This document shows, in pieces, positions 11,219 through 21,925 of a stretch of 64,000 bases of DNA. The DNA is from Styela clava. Its lineage: Eukaryota > Chordata > Ascidiacea > Stolidobranchia > Styelidae. The notes beneath the pieces are model-generated. The model made no database searches, had not been told where the DNA came from, and worked only from the letters and a program-made list of their open reading frames with translations. The position numbers were made by a program, and so were the translations under genes. Numbering within the stretch: position 1 is the first letter of the stretch; every line of letters starts with the position of its first letter. The stretch covers positions 248,001 to 312,000 of the forward strand of contig NC_135257.1 of the NCBI RefSeq assembly GCF_964204865.1. Reading direction: 5' to 3'.

Positions 11219-11460
11219 TGTTTGTTACAATGGAAGCATGCCATTGCTATCACGCAGGACGAAGTCTTAAACAAGTATTATTCTCACCATCATGCTTGAT
11301 AAATCGCATTTCCATTCTATGCTTAACATAATACATGGACAATGTCAAGTCAATGGTTATACGTATACTTGAATGCGTTTTCTGGAGATTTTTGTTGACT
11401 TTTGACTGTTTCTGCGCGTTTTGGTGGTTTATTTTTTGACAGTGTTGCGCGTACTAACGA
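11219..11460 (+). repeat. Core segment 1 of the minisatellite block
   Basis: This non-tandem segment begins TTTGTTACAATGGAAGCATG and ends with T-rich sequence and CGTACTAACGAG. It recurs at 12040-12350 and 14577-14830, with a partial at about 19270-19400. Its left neighbour is A-rich minisatellite and its right end is T-rich minisatellite-like sequence, so each core sits at an inversion of repeat orientation. Confidence 0.8.
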
Positions 11461-12039
11461 GAAACAGTGAAAAACCGTCAAAAACCACTAGAAACTTTGC
11501 CAAAACGTGCAAAAACAGTGAAAACCGTCAAAAACCACTAGAAATTTTGCCAAAACGTGCAAAATCAGTGAAAAACCGTAAAAACCCGATAGAAAACTTG
11601 CCAAAACGTGCAAAAACAGTGAGAATCCGTCAAAAACTACTTGAAACCTTGCTAAACCGTGAAAAACGTGCAAAAAAAGTAAAAAACGGTCAAAATCGCT
11701 GGTAACCTATAGTCAAAACGTGCAAAAACGCGCAAAACAGTGAAAAATCGTCAAAATCGCTAAAAACCTTGCCAAAACGTGCAAAAAAGGGTAAAAACAG
11801 TAAAAACCTGTCAAAAACCTCTAGAAATCTTGCCGAAACGTGCAAAAACAGTGAAAAATCGTCAAAAACCGCTATGAACCGTGCCAAAACGTGGAAACTT
11901 GAGCAAAGAATAAAATTAAAAAAAGCTCAAAAACCGCTAGAAATATTCCAAAGACGCCTAAAAACAGTAAAAAACCAACAAAAACCGCTAAAACCATTCA
12001 CAAAACATGCAAAAACAGTGAAAAACCGCAAGAAACCTT

Positions 12040-12350
12040 TGAGTCTTCAAATCAAAATGTAAATTTTGCTGAGTTTCTTTGCAGTCTATTGTCGAAAAAT
12101 GACTAAAATAAGTTGTTTGTTACAATGGAAGCATGCCATTGCTTTCAGCAGGACGAGGTCTTACACAAGTATTATTCTCACCATCATGCTGGATAAATCG
12201 CATTTTGATCCTATGCTTGACATATGACATACATGGGCCAATGGTTCTACGTATGCTTGAATGCGTTTTATGGAAAATTGTTTTGGTTTTTGACAGTTTC
12301 TGCGTGTTTTAGAGATTATTTTTTTGACAATGTTCCTAACCTTCCTAACG
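12040..12350 (+). repeat. Core segment 2 of the minisatellite block
   Basis: It is longer than core 1 on the left: it also contains the 'cttcaaatcaaaatgtaaattttgctg' type stretch and 'gactaaaataagt', both shared with core 3. The rest parallels core 1 through to the 'cctaacg' end, where A-rich minisatellite resumes. Confidence 0.8.
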
Positions 12351-12617
12351 AAAAACAGTGAAAACCGTCAAAAACCACTAGAAATTTTGCCAAAACGTAC
12401 AAACCCGCTAGAAAACCTTGCTAAACGAGAAAAACGTGCAGGAATAGTGAAAAACGGTCAAAATCGCTAGACACCTTGTCAAATTGTGCAAAAACGCGCA
12501 ATAACAGTGAAAACCCGTCAAAACCCGCTAGAAACCTTGCCAAAAAGTGCAGAAACGGGCGAAAACAGTGAAAACACGTCAAAAATATCTAGAAACCTTG
12601 CCAAAACGTGTATGAGC

Positions 12618-13657
12618 TAGGGATGGGCCGGGATTCGGATCCGGACTCGGATTCGAGTCGAATCCAGGCATTTTTTGGACTCGGATTCGATTTCGAGTCC
12701 ACGTCGTTTTTACCGAGTCCATAATCAATTCTGTTTTTACTAATTTACGCCTATGTTTGTACTTTTACCTCTTTAAATCCCACTACATACCTTAACTAGT
12801 AAAATTCAAAGTTAGATCTGTAACAATATCCCTCGTGTGCATTATAAACACTCCTAATAAAACGACGACAGATATCCAGATAATATAACGCAAGTTAAAA
12901 ACTATTGATCGCTTATAACAATGATGTTGCGCCAGTCGCCTTCAAACTATCTATTCTTTTCGGTATACAGTGTGGTACACAATAAAATATGTGTTAGCGC
13001 AATATTTTTGAGTTTTAGATTCGCGTAAAAATGAAACATGCCCTGAATCAACCCAATGGGGAATCTCATCAATACCTCTTTTAAATCGGGTTTATTACGT
13101 GCAATCCTTTCGCTAAAAAGGCAATGGAAAGCATGGAGAGTTTTAGAACGTTTAGATGAACTATTAAATTGCAAGCGGATGTACCACAATGTATTGACGA
13201 CGAGTGGCATTTCTCTACCATATGCGCACGTGACATAGTAAATTCACGGCTAGAAATATCTGGAATTATGGGAAAGCATTGTAGTCAAAAGATTTTTTAT
13301 TTTTCATATTAACATGTAAGAATATCTGAATAGCCGACCAGAATTGACGCAAGGTGGTGGGCTGGAAATCCAGTTCACAGCCAAGGCGCACATTGGCCCA
13401 CGTTTACGTTTGTATCATGGCCGCCAAAAAGAGAAAAAGATATTATTAAAATGATTCAACAGCTATCTGCGGAACCATCAGGCAAAAAATATGAGCTACG
13501 ACGTATATTTGTGAGCGCACGATGCTGTAGCATGGTCAAAAACGTGTTTTTCTGCTTTTCTATTATGACGTCACGGACTCGGCAGATTCGATTCGAGTCC
13601 TTGACCTATTACTCGGATTCGTCGAATCTCTGTAATGCCGGACTCGTCCCATCCCTA
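12618..13657. mobile_element. Non-autonomous or decayed hAT element
   Basis: The ends are TAGGGATGGG (12618) and CCCATCCCTA (to 13657). They are flanked by a perfect 8-bp target duplication, GTATGAGC, at 12610-12617 and 13658-13665. Length is 1040 bp. Subterminal regions are full of GGATTCGGA/GACTCGG motifs, in inverted arrangement at the two ends. The minus strand keeps a short stretch that may be a hAT transposase remnant (around 13140-13200), but it has no usable frame. It inserted into a unit of the A-rich minisatellite. Confidence 0.9.
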
Positions 13658-14576
13658 GTATGAGCATGTAAAAACAGTAAAAACCTCTAGAAACCTTGCC
13701 AACACGTGCAAAAACAGTGACAAACCGTTCAAAAACCAAAAGAAACCTTGCCAACACCTTCAAAAGCGCGCAAAAACAGTGGAAACCCCGCTGAAAACAT
13801 CGCCAAAACGTGGAAAACGCGAGAAGTCAGTAAAAAACCATCAAAAACCGCTATAAAACTTGCCAAAACAAGCAAAAACAGTGAGAACCCGTCAAAAACC
13901 GCTAGAAACATTGACATAACGTGTGAACACAGTTAAAAACGCGAAAAATTAATGAAAAACCATCAAAAACCGCTATAAAACTTGCCAAAACGAGAAAAAC
14001 AGTGAAAACCCGTCAAAAACCGCAAAAAAGTGAAAAACCGTCAAACAGTTGATAACCGCTAAAAACCTTGCCAACACGAGCAAAAACAGTGAAAACCTAT
14101 CAAAAACTTCTAGAAACCTTGCCAAAACATGCTGAAACGCGCAAAAACATTGAAGAACCATCAAAAAACACAAGACACCTTGCCAAAACGAGAAAAAACT
14201 CGCAAAAACAGTGAAAAATTGTCAAAACCGCTATAAAACTTGACAAAAACAGGGGAAAAGCGTCAAAACCCGCTAGAAATCTTACCAAAACTTAAAAAAA
14301 CGCGCAAAAACAGTAAAAAACCACTAGAAATCTTGCCAACGTTAGAAACTTGCAAAACAGTGAGAAGTCGTCAAAATCCCTAGAAACCTCGCCAAAATGT
14401 GCAAAAACAGTGAAAAAACGCTAGAAACCTCGCCAACACCAGCAAAAACAGTGAAAACCTGTCAAAAACATCTAGAAACCTTGCCAAAACGAACAAAAAC
14501 GCGCAAAAACAGTGAAAAACCGTCAAAACCGATATAAAATTTGCCCGTCACCCGACAAAAAACGCTAGAAACCTTT

Positions 14577-14830
14577 AATTCTTCGAATCAAAATGTACAT
14601 TTTGCTGTGTTGCTTTGCAGTCTCTTGTTGGAAAATGACTAAAATAAGTCGTTTGTTACAATATCCATCATGATGGATAAATCGCAGCTCCATCCTATGC
14701 TTAACAAAAAACATACATAAGTCAATGGTACTACGTATACTTGAATGCGTTTTATGGAGATTTTTGTTGGTTTTTGACAGTTTCTGCGTGTTTTAGCGAT
14801 TTTTTTTTGACTGTTTTGCGCGTACTAACG
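14577..14830 (+). repeat. Core segment 3 and orientation switch
   Basis: Same core as 12040-12350, but lacking part of the 'ggaagcatgcc' centre. On its left the minisatellite is A-rich; on its right the same family continues T-rich, i.e. reverse complement, for over a kilobase. This is the main inversion point of the block. Confidence 0.75.
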
Positions 14831-16145
14831 AGTTTTTGCTAGTTTTTGACAATTTTTTCGCGTTTTAGCGTTTTTTTAGTGGTTTTTAAGGGGGTTTTTC
14901 GCGCTTCAGATGTTTTTTTTAATGATTTTTGACTATTTTGCGCATTCCAGTAAAATATTTTTCGATGGTTTCTGAACCTTTTTCTGCGAGTTTTTCTAAT
15001 GTTTCAGCAAAGTTTTTGTTGGTTTTCGCATGTTTTTTGGCGCTCCCGTAGTATGTGCAACGAGATGGCGGACACCTGAACGTGTACAAGGTTAGGGTTA
15101 GGCCATAATTTTATTCCACTTTTCCTTATTTTCTTTCTATCACGAGTTCAGGAACTAGCCAAGTGACCTGTAGTATTTGTATCTGAGATTATGACCTAAC
15201 CCTAGTTTGATACACACAATATATATTCCGGTGTCCGCCATCTTTTTGCACGTGCTACGGGAGTATCAGTTTTTTGCGCGTTTTAGCGATTTTTTTTTTG
15301 ATTTTTGAAGCATTTTGTACGTTCTAGAATCTAGAGAGCAAGCAAATTGATGGGTTTTCACTATTTTTGCAAGTTGTTTGATGATGTTTGCGCGTGAAGT
15401 TTTTGTCAGATTTTGCACATTCTAGCGAGTTTTTATAGGTTTTTTATGGTTTTACATGTTTACGAGTTTTTGGTGTATTTTTGCAATTTTTCGCGTTTTA
15501 GTGAGTTATTTTGTGGTTTCTGACGGGTTTGCACGTTTTAGCAAGATGTTTGGACCCTTTTTCTGCGAGTTTTTCTAATATTTTTTCACGTTTTGGCGAT
15601 CTTTTTGATGGTTTTAACAAATTTTCCACGTTTTAATAAATATTTTGATGTTTTTTGACGGTTTTTAGGCGTTTTAGCGAGTTTATTGATGGATTTTGTC
15701 GTTTTTTTTTGCATTTTAGGGATTTATTGATGATTTTTGACAATTTTTGCACTTTGTAGCAAATTTTTTGATAGCTTCGGACGGTTTTTGCGCGTTTCAG
15801 TGAGTTTTTTTAGGGTTTCTGCATGTTTCAGAAATTTTTTGATGATTTTTGTGCGTTTTATTGAGATTTTTGGCGTTTTTAAAACATTCTGGAGAGCACA
15901 CTGATGAATTTTCACGGTTTTTGCACGTGTTAGCGAGTTTATTTATCTTTTTTGTACATTTTGGCACGTTTTTAGCGAGTTTCATGATGGTATTTACGCG
16001 ATTGGTGTTTGTCAGTTTTTGCATTTCCTAGCGAGTTTTTTTAGGGGTTTTTAACGGATTTAAACAATTAAGCAATTTTTTGGTGTTTTTTTGCGCATTT
16101 CAATCAGTTTCTTTGTGGTATCTGACGGTTTTTGCGCATATTAGA
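14830..16145 (-). repeat. T-rich (inverted) minisatellite arrays, first duplicate
   Basis: Repeats of GCGCGTTTTAGCGAG, TTTTTTGATGG and TTTTTGACGG are the reverse complement of the A-rich family at 11056-14576. A MITE lies inside at 15043-15263. With the preceding core the stretch from about 14680 is closely similar, unit by unit and including the MITE position, to about 19280-20850, so one was copied from the other. Confidence 0.85.
15043..15263. mobile_element. Palindromic MITE, copy 1
   Basis: This 221-bp element has terminal inverted repeats of nearly 40 bp starting CTCCCGTAG; both arms contain GATGGCGGACACC. Inner arms carry TTAGGGTTAGG and CCTAACCCTA. No coding capacity. The second copy, at 19595-19825, has the same minisatellite flanks, so it arose by segmental duplication and not by a second insertion. 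The target duplication is unclear. Confidence 0.85.
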
Positions 16146-16149
16146 GAGT

Positions 16150-17025
16150 CTAATGAATGAGGCGCCCACTTGACGTCGCTACTGACTGCTGATCAGCCTT
16201 TCCCAAAATCGCACTCTAAGCGATGCAAGATATGTTCGTGAGTTCGCGTATTCATTTTATTCTGTGCTTCTATAGAGTTATTAAAAAAAAAACTATACAA
16301 AAATATAAAAAAACGGAATTCGGATCTTCTGTACGAAGCCCATGTCACTAATACAAAATTGTGAGATTTGAGAAAAACTCCCCAGCCACGTTTTGAAATA
16401 GGAAATCTAATAATTATTTAGTTAGGGTTGGATTTGGAGTAAGAAATGATTTGAAATTAAAATATCCAGCTCAATTTGCATTCCTAACCCTAGCGTCAGT
16501 CCTAACTGGATAATTACTAATTTACATATTTTGAGCGTTGCTGGGTTATTGTTTTGTCGGGGTCCTTTTACAAAAGATCATTATTCTTCTATAGAGATGC
16601 CTAAAAACTATTTTTATCAGTTGTATAACTATGTGGTTGAACCAAAATAATGGTACACCGATAGTCTCCAATTTTTTAGTGCAGGTCTTTACAATAGTTG
16701 CTCATAATAATATAAATATATATGCGCAACTGAGGATGTTAAAAATCCGTTGATTATGAAAGCCATTCTATCTAATGAAAATAATTTTAAATTATTAGAT
16801 AATGGAAAGTAAACATATATATATATATTCTGCAGATTTTATAAGAATATTTGAATTTACCAATTGTTTGAGAATTGTTCTGATTGTCAATTACCCTTAC
16901 AGATAAAAGTGTGGGGGTTCAAGTCTAACGAATGAAGCGCCAACTCGACGCCACTGCTGACTGCTGATCAGTCTTTCCTGAGGTCGTACTCTCAGCCATG
17001 CAAGATGTTTTGAGAGTTCTTGTTC
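16150..17025. repeat. Pair of ~95-bp direct repeats
   Basis: The segments at about 16150-16250 and 16925-17025 share 'aatgaatgaggcgccca', 'ctgactgctgatcag' and 'gcaagat' stretches with scattered differences. About 675 bp of non-repetitive AT-rich DNA separates them. They could be remnants of long terminal repeats, or a simple local duplication. No coding sequence lies between them. Confidence 0.55.
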
Positions 17026-17198
17026 TCATGTTGGAACCACTGGTCCTCTATCAATCTCTCTACATTGTCAATATGATATCCAGAATTACCATGGTACCAC
17101 CACTTAACGTTACGTTTTCGTTGTTCGGGCTCTTTCATTTTCGCCTTCAAACCAATAAAGACCGATTAAGTTTTCTTCGGAGGTGCTGTGGTCTAGTA

Positions 17199-18383
17199 CA
17201 GTGGTTCCCAAACTGTGGATTTTCCGGGGTCGCCTGTCAAACATGCGCACAGACATGAATATAGGATTTGAATGGTAACCAGGTATCGTAAAAGTCCCTA
17301 ATTTCGGATTTTTCAGCAATAACCCGGCCAATTATTGTCCACAGAGCACCAAAATTTCTCGGTGAAACTTTCATGTAGTACTTAACCTTTCCAGCTGGTA
17401 GGCAAATACCGGTATTATAGTAAATGTAATTGAGTGACAGTGTTACGAGCGCCAATAATATTTTCCTTTTTATAGCTTTTTTGATCTTGTTACATCCGAA
17501 TGAATAGTTGACCCTCCGATACGCGTATCGGATTTTTCGCCAGGCTGCGAGAAAATATGTTTGTTTATTTTGTAACAGTGTGGCTGCGTGGTTATCGAAT
17601 ATACGAAGAAAAGTTGCTGTATTTGGCGATTGACCTATAATTAGGTGTTTGACAAGTAGGCCTATGGTATTGATTGCCAAGCGGTGACTTGGTCGGGTAA
17701 TGACACTTAAGGTTTCTATCAGTTGCGAAAGCGCTTTATTAATTCGCGCACGTGTCTAAAATCTTCGAATAGGCTACGTGTTTTGTCCACATCGCCTCCA
17801 TATAAAAGTGAACATTTCATTGTCTAATGAAAAGCACCCGACAGACGTGATTCCGTACACGTTTTTTTCTATCTTACTTTCATACTCTCTTTTATTTCGA
17901 AATATTAATGGAGCAATCTGTAATAGGTTAACATTGAACTAAAAATGGGTTGGAATATAATGAAAAGGATTTTAAATTTATGTCTATTTAGAAGCAATTA
18001 TACTATTTCCGAAGTGTCGTACGCATCCTTACAATCTACCACATTTTAGCAAGTCCGTCTATGTTTCTCCAAAGACACGTTATAATTTAGATCTAAGAGC
18101 TTTTTACACCGTGGTTTTCATACGATGCCATGTGTTATCAAATCTTCTGAAGTTTTTTGGCACATTGCCGGACTCGTTCATATATTTGTTTGGCTAATGT
18201 TCATCATAAACGTCCACTTGCAGTCGATATACAGGTACATTGTTCCCATTGAGGTAACTAAACTGATATATATTACTGATTTTTGAAGTTGCTCAACGTT
18301 TCTAGTTGTGGAGTCGCGAGTATCTGTAGGCTTTGATTTTATGAAAATTGGGGTCGCGATAAAAAAAAGTTTGGGAACCACTG
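17199..18383. mobile_element. Non-autonomous hAT element (CAGTGGTTCCCAAACT ends)
   Basis: Inverted ends are CAGTGGTTCCCAAACT at 17199 and AGTTTGGGAACCACTG ending at 18383. Flanking octamers are GTCTAGTA (17191-17198) and CTCTAGTA (18384-18391), a 7/8 target duplication. Length is 1185 bp. 'ggtcgc' motifs lie just inside both ends. A 147-codon minus-strand ORF at 17237-17680 is not recognisable as transposase. Confidence 0.88.
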
Positions 18384-19270
18384 CTCTAGTAAACATTATT
18401 GTTGCTATTGACATGTCGCTTGACTTTAGCAGAAAACCAATAAGTTTCTGAAACTTTTGAGTTACGCAAACAGAAGCTTGAGTGGAAACAAAATTCAATA
18501 ACCACAGGGACATCACAGAAGCTAATAACTTTTCATAGCCAATTCTTAATGGTGTCTCCGTGATAAATGAAATAATGCAAGTTGGTCAGGCGCCACAGAC
18601 CGCAATTGGTGCGGATGTCGTAATAAAACAAAGTGTTTTTTGTTTTATTTTCAGTATTTTATAATGTCGATTTTCAATCTAGAAAATTTGCGTTGCGGAT
18701 TCACTCTTTTTTTATCCCTAGCATCTCATCCCCGTTGATTATATAATAACTCGTTTTACACACCGAAATCACCGTTCAAATGTGGATGTCAGATTGAAAA
18801 AAATGTCGGATGAACATTTGATTTTCTTCTATTTTGAAGATGTGATTGTCTCTTCCGAATACAAATACAGACGCATTGATATTTGCGCAAACGAATCACA
18901 AAAACGAAGCATAGGTATTTACACAAGTCTACGGCATTCGTTGTTATCTGCAACATAGGTAGGTACGCTCGAGGATTGTTGCAATAATGTGATTGATTCA
19001 ACATCAATGTCAAAGATTAACCCTAAGAGGTAAATATACCAAAGAAAACAGTTCACGTATTCCGCCACAAAAATCAGAGTGCGACTCACGCATTACACCA
19101 TCTAAATGTCCATTTGAAATTGAAAGAACTATAATGGATTTTTTATGCATATCGAGGAGAGAATAAAGTGTTTCAAATAGGCAAAATAGGAATTCATCGA
19201 AACAGATGGGTGCCCGACTGCTTATAGCCAACACATTTTTGATCACGTCGGAAATGGGATTTCCACATTC
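18384..19270. other. Unannotated spacer within the repeat block
   Basis: AT-rich sequence between the hAT element and the second T-rich array. Short ORFs of 74-91 codons on the minus strand have no recognisable domain. I see nothing else. Confidence 0.4.
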
Positions 19271-19279
19271 ATAGACACA

Positions 19280-20900
19280 ATACATAAATAAGTCAATATT
19301 TCTACGTATAGGCTACTCACTTGAATGTGTGGTATGGTTTTTGACAGTTTCTGCGCGTTTTAGCGTTTTTTTTTTGACAGTTTTGCCCGTACTAACGAGT
19401 TTTTGCTAGTTTTAGCGTTTGTTCAGTGGTTTTCAACGGGTTTTTCGCGCTTCAGAGTTTTTTCATGATTTTTGACTATTTTGCGCATTCCAGCAAAATA
19501 CTTTTCGATGGTTTTTGACCCTTTTTTGCGAGTTTTTCTAATGTTTTTGCATGTTTCAGCAAAGTTTTTGTTGGTTTTCGCATGTTTTTTGGCGCTCCCG
19601 TAGTATGTGCAACAAGATGGCGGACACCTGAACATGGTATGTGTACAAGGCTGTGGTAGGCCATAATTTTATTTCAATTATCCTTATTTTAGTTCTATTG
19701 CTAGTTCGAGGACTAGCCAAGTGACTTTCATAGTATTTGTACCTGAGATTATGACCTAACCCTAACTTGATACACATCATACGTTCCGGTGTCCGCCATA
19801 TTTTTGCATATATATACTACGAGAGTATCAGTTTTTTGCGCGTTATTGCGAAAATTTTTGTGATTTTTGAAGCATTTTGTACGTTATAGAAAGCAAATTG
19901 ATGAGTTTTCACTATTTTTTCAAGTTTTTTGATGATGTTTGCGCGTATAGTTTTTGTCAGATTTTGCACATTCTAGAGATGTTTTATATTTTTTTATGGT
20001 TTTACATGTTTTAGCAAGTTCTTGGTGTTTTTTGTGATTTTCCGCGTTTTAGTGAGTCATTTTGTGGTTTCTGACGGGTTTGCACGTTTTAGCAAGATGT
20101 TTGGTGGTTTTTCAATGTTTTTGTGTGTTTTTTGGGGGATTTTAATGAATTTGTCGGTAGTTTTTTACGGTTTTTGCGCGTTTTAGAGTTTATAATGAGT
20201 CGATGGGTTGGTATGATGGGGTTCGTGCGTTTTAGAGGGTTTTTGGGCGTTTCAGCGTTTTTGTTGCTGTATTGTTTTCGATGGTTTTCGCACGTTTTGG
20301 CGAGCTTTTTGATGGTTTTAACAAATTTACCACGTTTCAGCTAATATTTTGAGGTTTTTTGTAACGAAGTTTATTGATGGGTTTTGTCGTTTTTCTCGCG
20401 TTTTAGTGGGTTTATTGATGATTTTCGACAATTTTTGCACTTTGTAGCAAATTTTTTGATGGTTTCGGACAGTTTTTGCGCGTTTCAGTGAGTTTTTTTT
20501 GGGTTTCTGCATGTTTCAGAATTTTTTTTGATGATTTTTGTGCGTTTTAGCAAGATTTTTGGCGCTTTTTGAGCATTCTGGAGAGCATATTGATGAATTT
20601 TCACGGTTTTTGCACGTGTTAGCAAGTTTATTTATCTTTTTTGTACATTTTGGCACGTTTTTAGCGAGTTTCATGATGGTATATACGCGACTGGAGTTTG
20701 TGAGATTTGGCACTTTCTGTCGAGTTTTTTCAGGGGTTTTCAACAAATTTAAACGATTAAGCAATTTTTTGGTGTTTTTTCGCGCATTTCAATCAGTTTC
20801 TTTGTGGTATATCTGACGGTTTTTGCGCATTTTAGAGAGTGTTTTGATTGAACGCCTTCAATTTAATTGTTCTAACGCGTTTCAGCAAGATTTGTGCGCG
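19280..20900 (-). repeat. T-rich minisatellite arrays, second duplicate
   Basis: This repeats the order of 14680-16145: partial core end ('cgtactaacgag' near 19390), T-rich units, the MITE at 19595-19825, then units sharing idiosyncratic stretches such as 'gaagcattttgtacgtt' and 'attctggagagca'. Differences are point changes and small indels plus additional units near 20120-20340. Confidence 0.85.
19595..19825. mobile_element. Palindromic MITE, copy 2 (co-duplicated)
   Basis: Same ends (CTCCCGTAG and CTACGAGAG) and same internal arms as the copy at 15043-15263, with a few indels. It sits at the same position relative to flanking minisatellite units. Confidence 0.82.
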
Positions 20901-20937
20901 TTATAGCGAGTATTTTGATGATTTTGTGGTTCAGCAC

Positions 20938-21476
20938 AGCGGTTCTGCTTTTACTGGCCGCGTACCACCGACAAAACCCCATTTCGGGGTGGGGTACAAT
21001 GGCACAAGAAATGCACTATGGGATTATTTTATTGGCACTACATCCCATTTTCAGAACTTCGATGAGCTTTTTGCAAAGTTTCAACGTATGAATTATAAAC
21101 AATCAATTACATACACTCTGATCGGAGCTAGCCGCTATCACGATTTATCTGTCTAACCTAGTCTCCAAATTAATTAGCCCTAAAACTTAAGATTATATCG
21201 ATCAGCTAACATATACATCAGGTAGAAATAGTAACGCCTATATGTTGTATCAAGGCGCTATCAGGGTATGCCGACCACTTCCGCTAACGCTCCCTTCTTT
21301 GTCGATTTCTCAATGGAGATGTATTGTGGACGTATCACGTTGCCGGGGTGGGGATTCGTTTTTAAGGTGAGCAGTAACAGGCGAGGGCGATTTCTGAAGA
21401 CAAGAACTGGTAACACTATGAACCCGTTCAGCGAATACATTCAGTATGGAAGAGAAAGAGAACCACCAGAACTATT
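20938..21476. mobile_element. 539-bp insertion with 10-bp direct repeats
   Basis: The decamer GGTTCAGCAC at 20928-20937 is repeated at 21477-21486; removing the segment between restores a normal T-rich minisatellite unit. The ends are weakly inverted (AGCGGTTCTG against AATAGTTCTG). A 9-10-bp duplication would suit a Mutator-like element, but no transposase is present. Confidence 0.6.
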
Positions 21477-21486
21477 GGTTCAGCAC

Positions 21487-21925
21487 GTCATAGCAAGTTT
21501 TTTTGTTATGATGTTTTTTTGCACGTTCTGGCGAGTTTTTGTGATGGTTTTTGACGATTTTTTAAGTTATCAAGTTTTTTGAAGGTTGTTATTCAATATT
21601 TTTATGTTTCTTGTCGGTTGTTGCAATTTTTAGCAAGTTTCTCTAGGTTAACGTTTTTTTCACGGTTTTAACTGTTTTTGCGCGTTTTAGTAAATTTTTT
21701 TTACGGTTGTGCGCGTTTTAGCAAATTTTTTGATGATCTTTGACAATTATTTCAAGCTTAAGCGAGTTTTTTGAACATCTTCGCGTGTTTTAAAAAATAT
21801 TTTGAGAATTTTTGACGCCGATTGCACGTTTAAAGTTAAGGAGTTTTTTATAGTCTTTTTTTCACGTTTGAACGAATTTTTTGATGATTCTTGCGCGTTT
21901 TAGCGAGTTTTTTTTATACGATTTT
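21487..21925 (-). repeat. T-rich minisatellite, distal remnant
   Basis: Further units of the GCGCGTTTTAGCGAG family, more diverged than those before. The tandem structure ends near 21925. Confidence 0.75.

Larger units (their letters stand above)
11056..14576 (+). repeat. A-rich ~50-bp minisatellite arrays (left half of block)
   Basis: A ~50-bp unit built from CAAAACGTGCAAAAACAGTG, AAAACCGTCAAAAACC and GCTAGAAACCTTGC is repeated many times with point changes and length variation. Arrays are seen at about 11056-11205, 11462-12040, 12350-12610 and 13666-14576. They are separated by core segments (11219-11460 and 12040-12350) and by a hAT insertion (12618-13657). The long Lys/Asn-rich and Phe/Leu-rich ORFs predicted here are by-products of the repeat and not genes. 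Confidence 0.92.

Noticed and set aside
11421..14288. Many Lys/Asn-rich and Phe/Leu-rich ORFs of 60-100 codons
   Set aside because: They are translations of the ~50-bp minisatellite in different frames and strands; none has a domain or a consistent start.
15085..15200. TTAGGGTTAGG and CCTAACCCTA as telomere-like repeats
   Set aside because: Only two units on each side, in inverted arms of a MITE, and repeated in the duplicate MITE. Not a telomeric tract.
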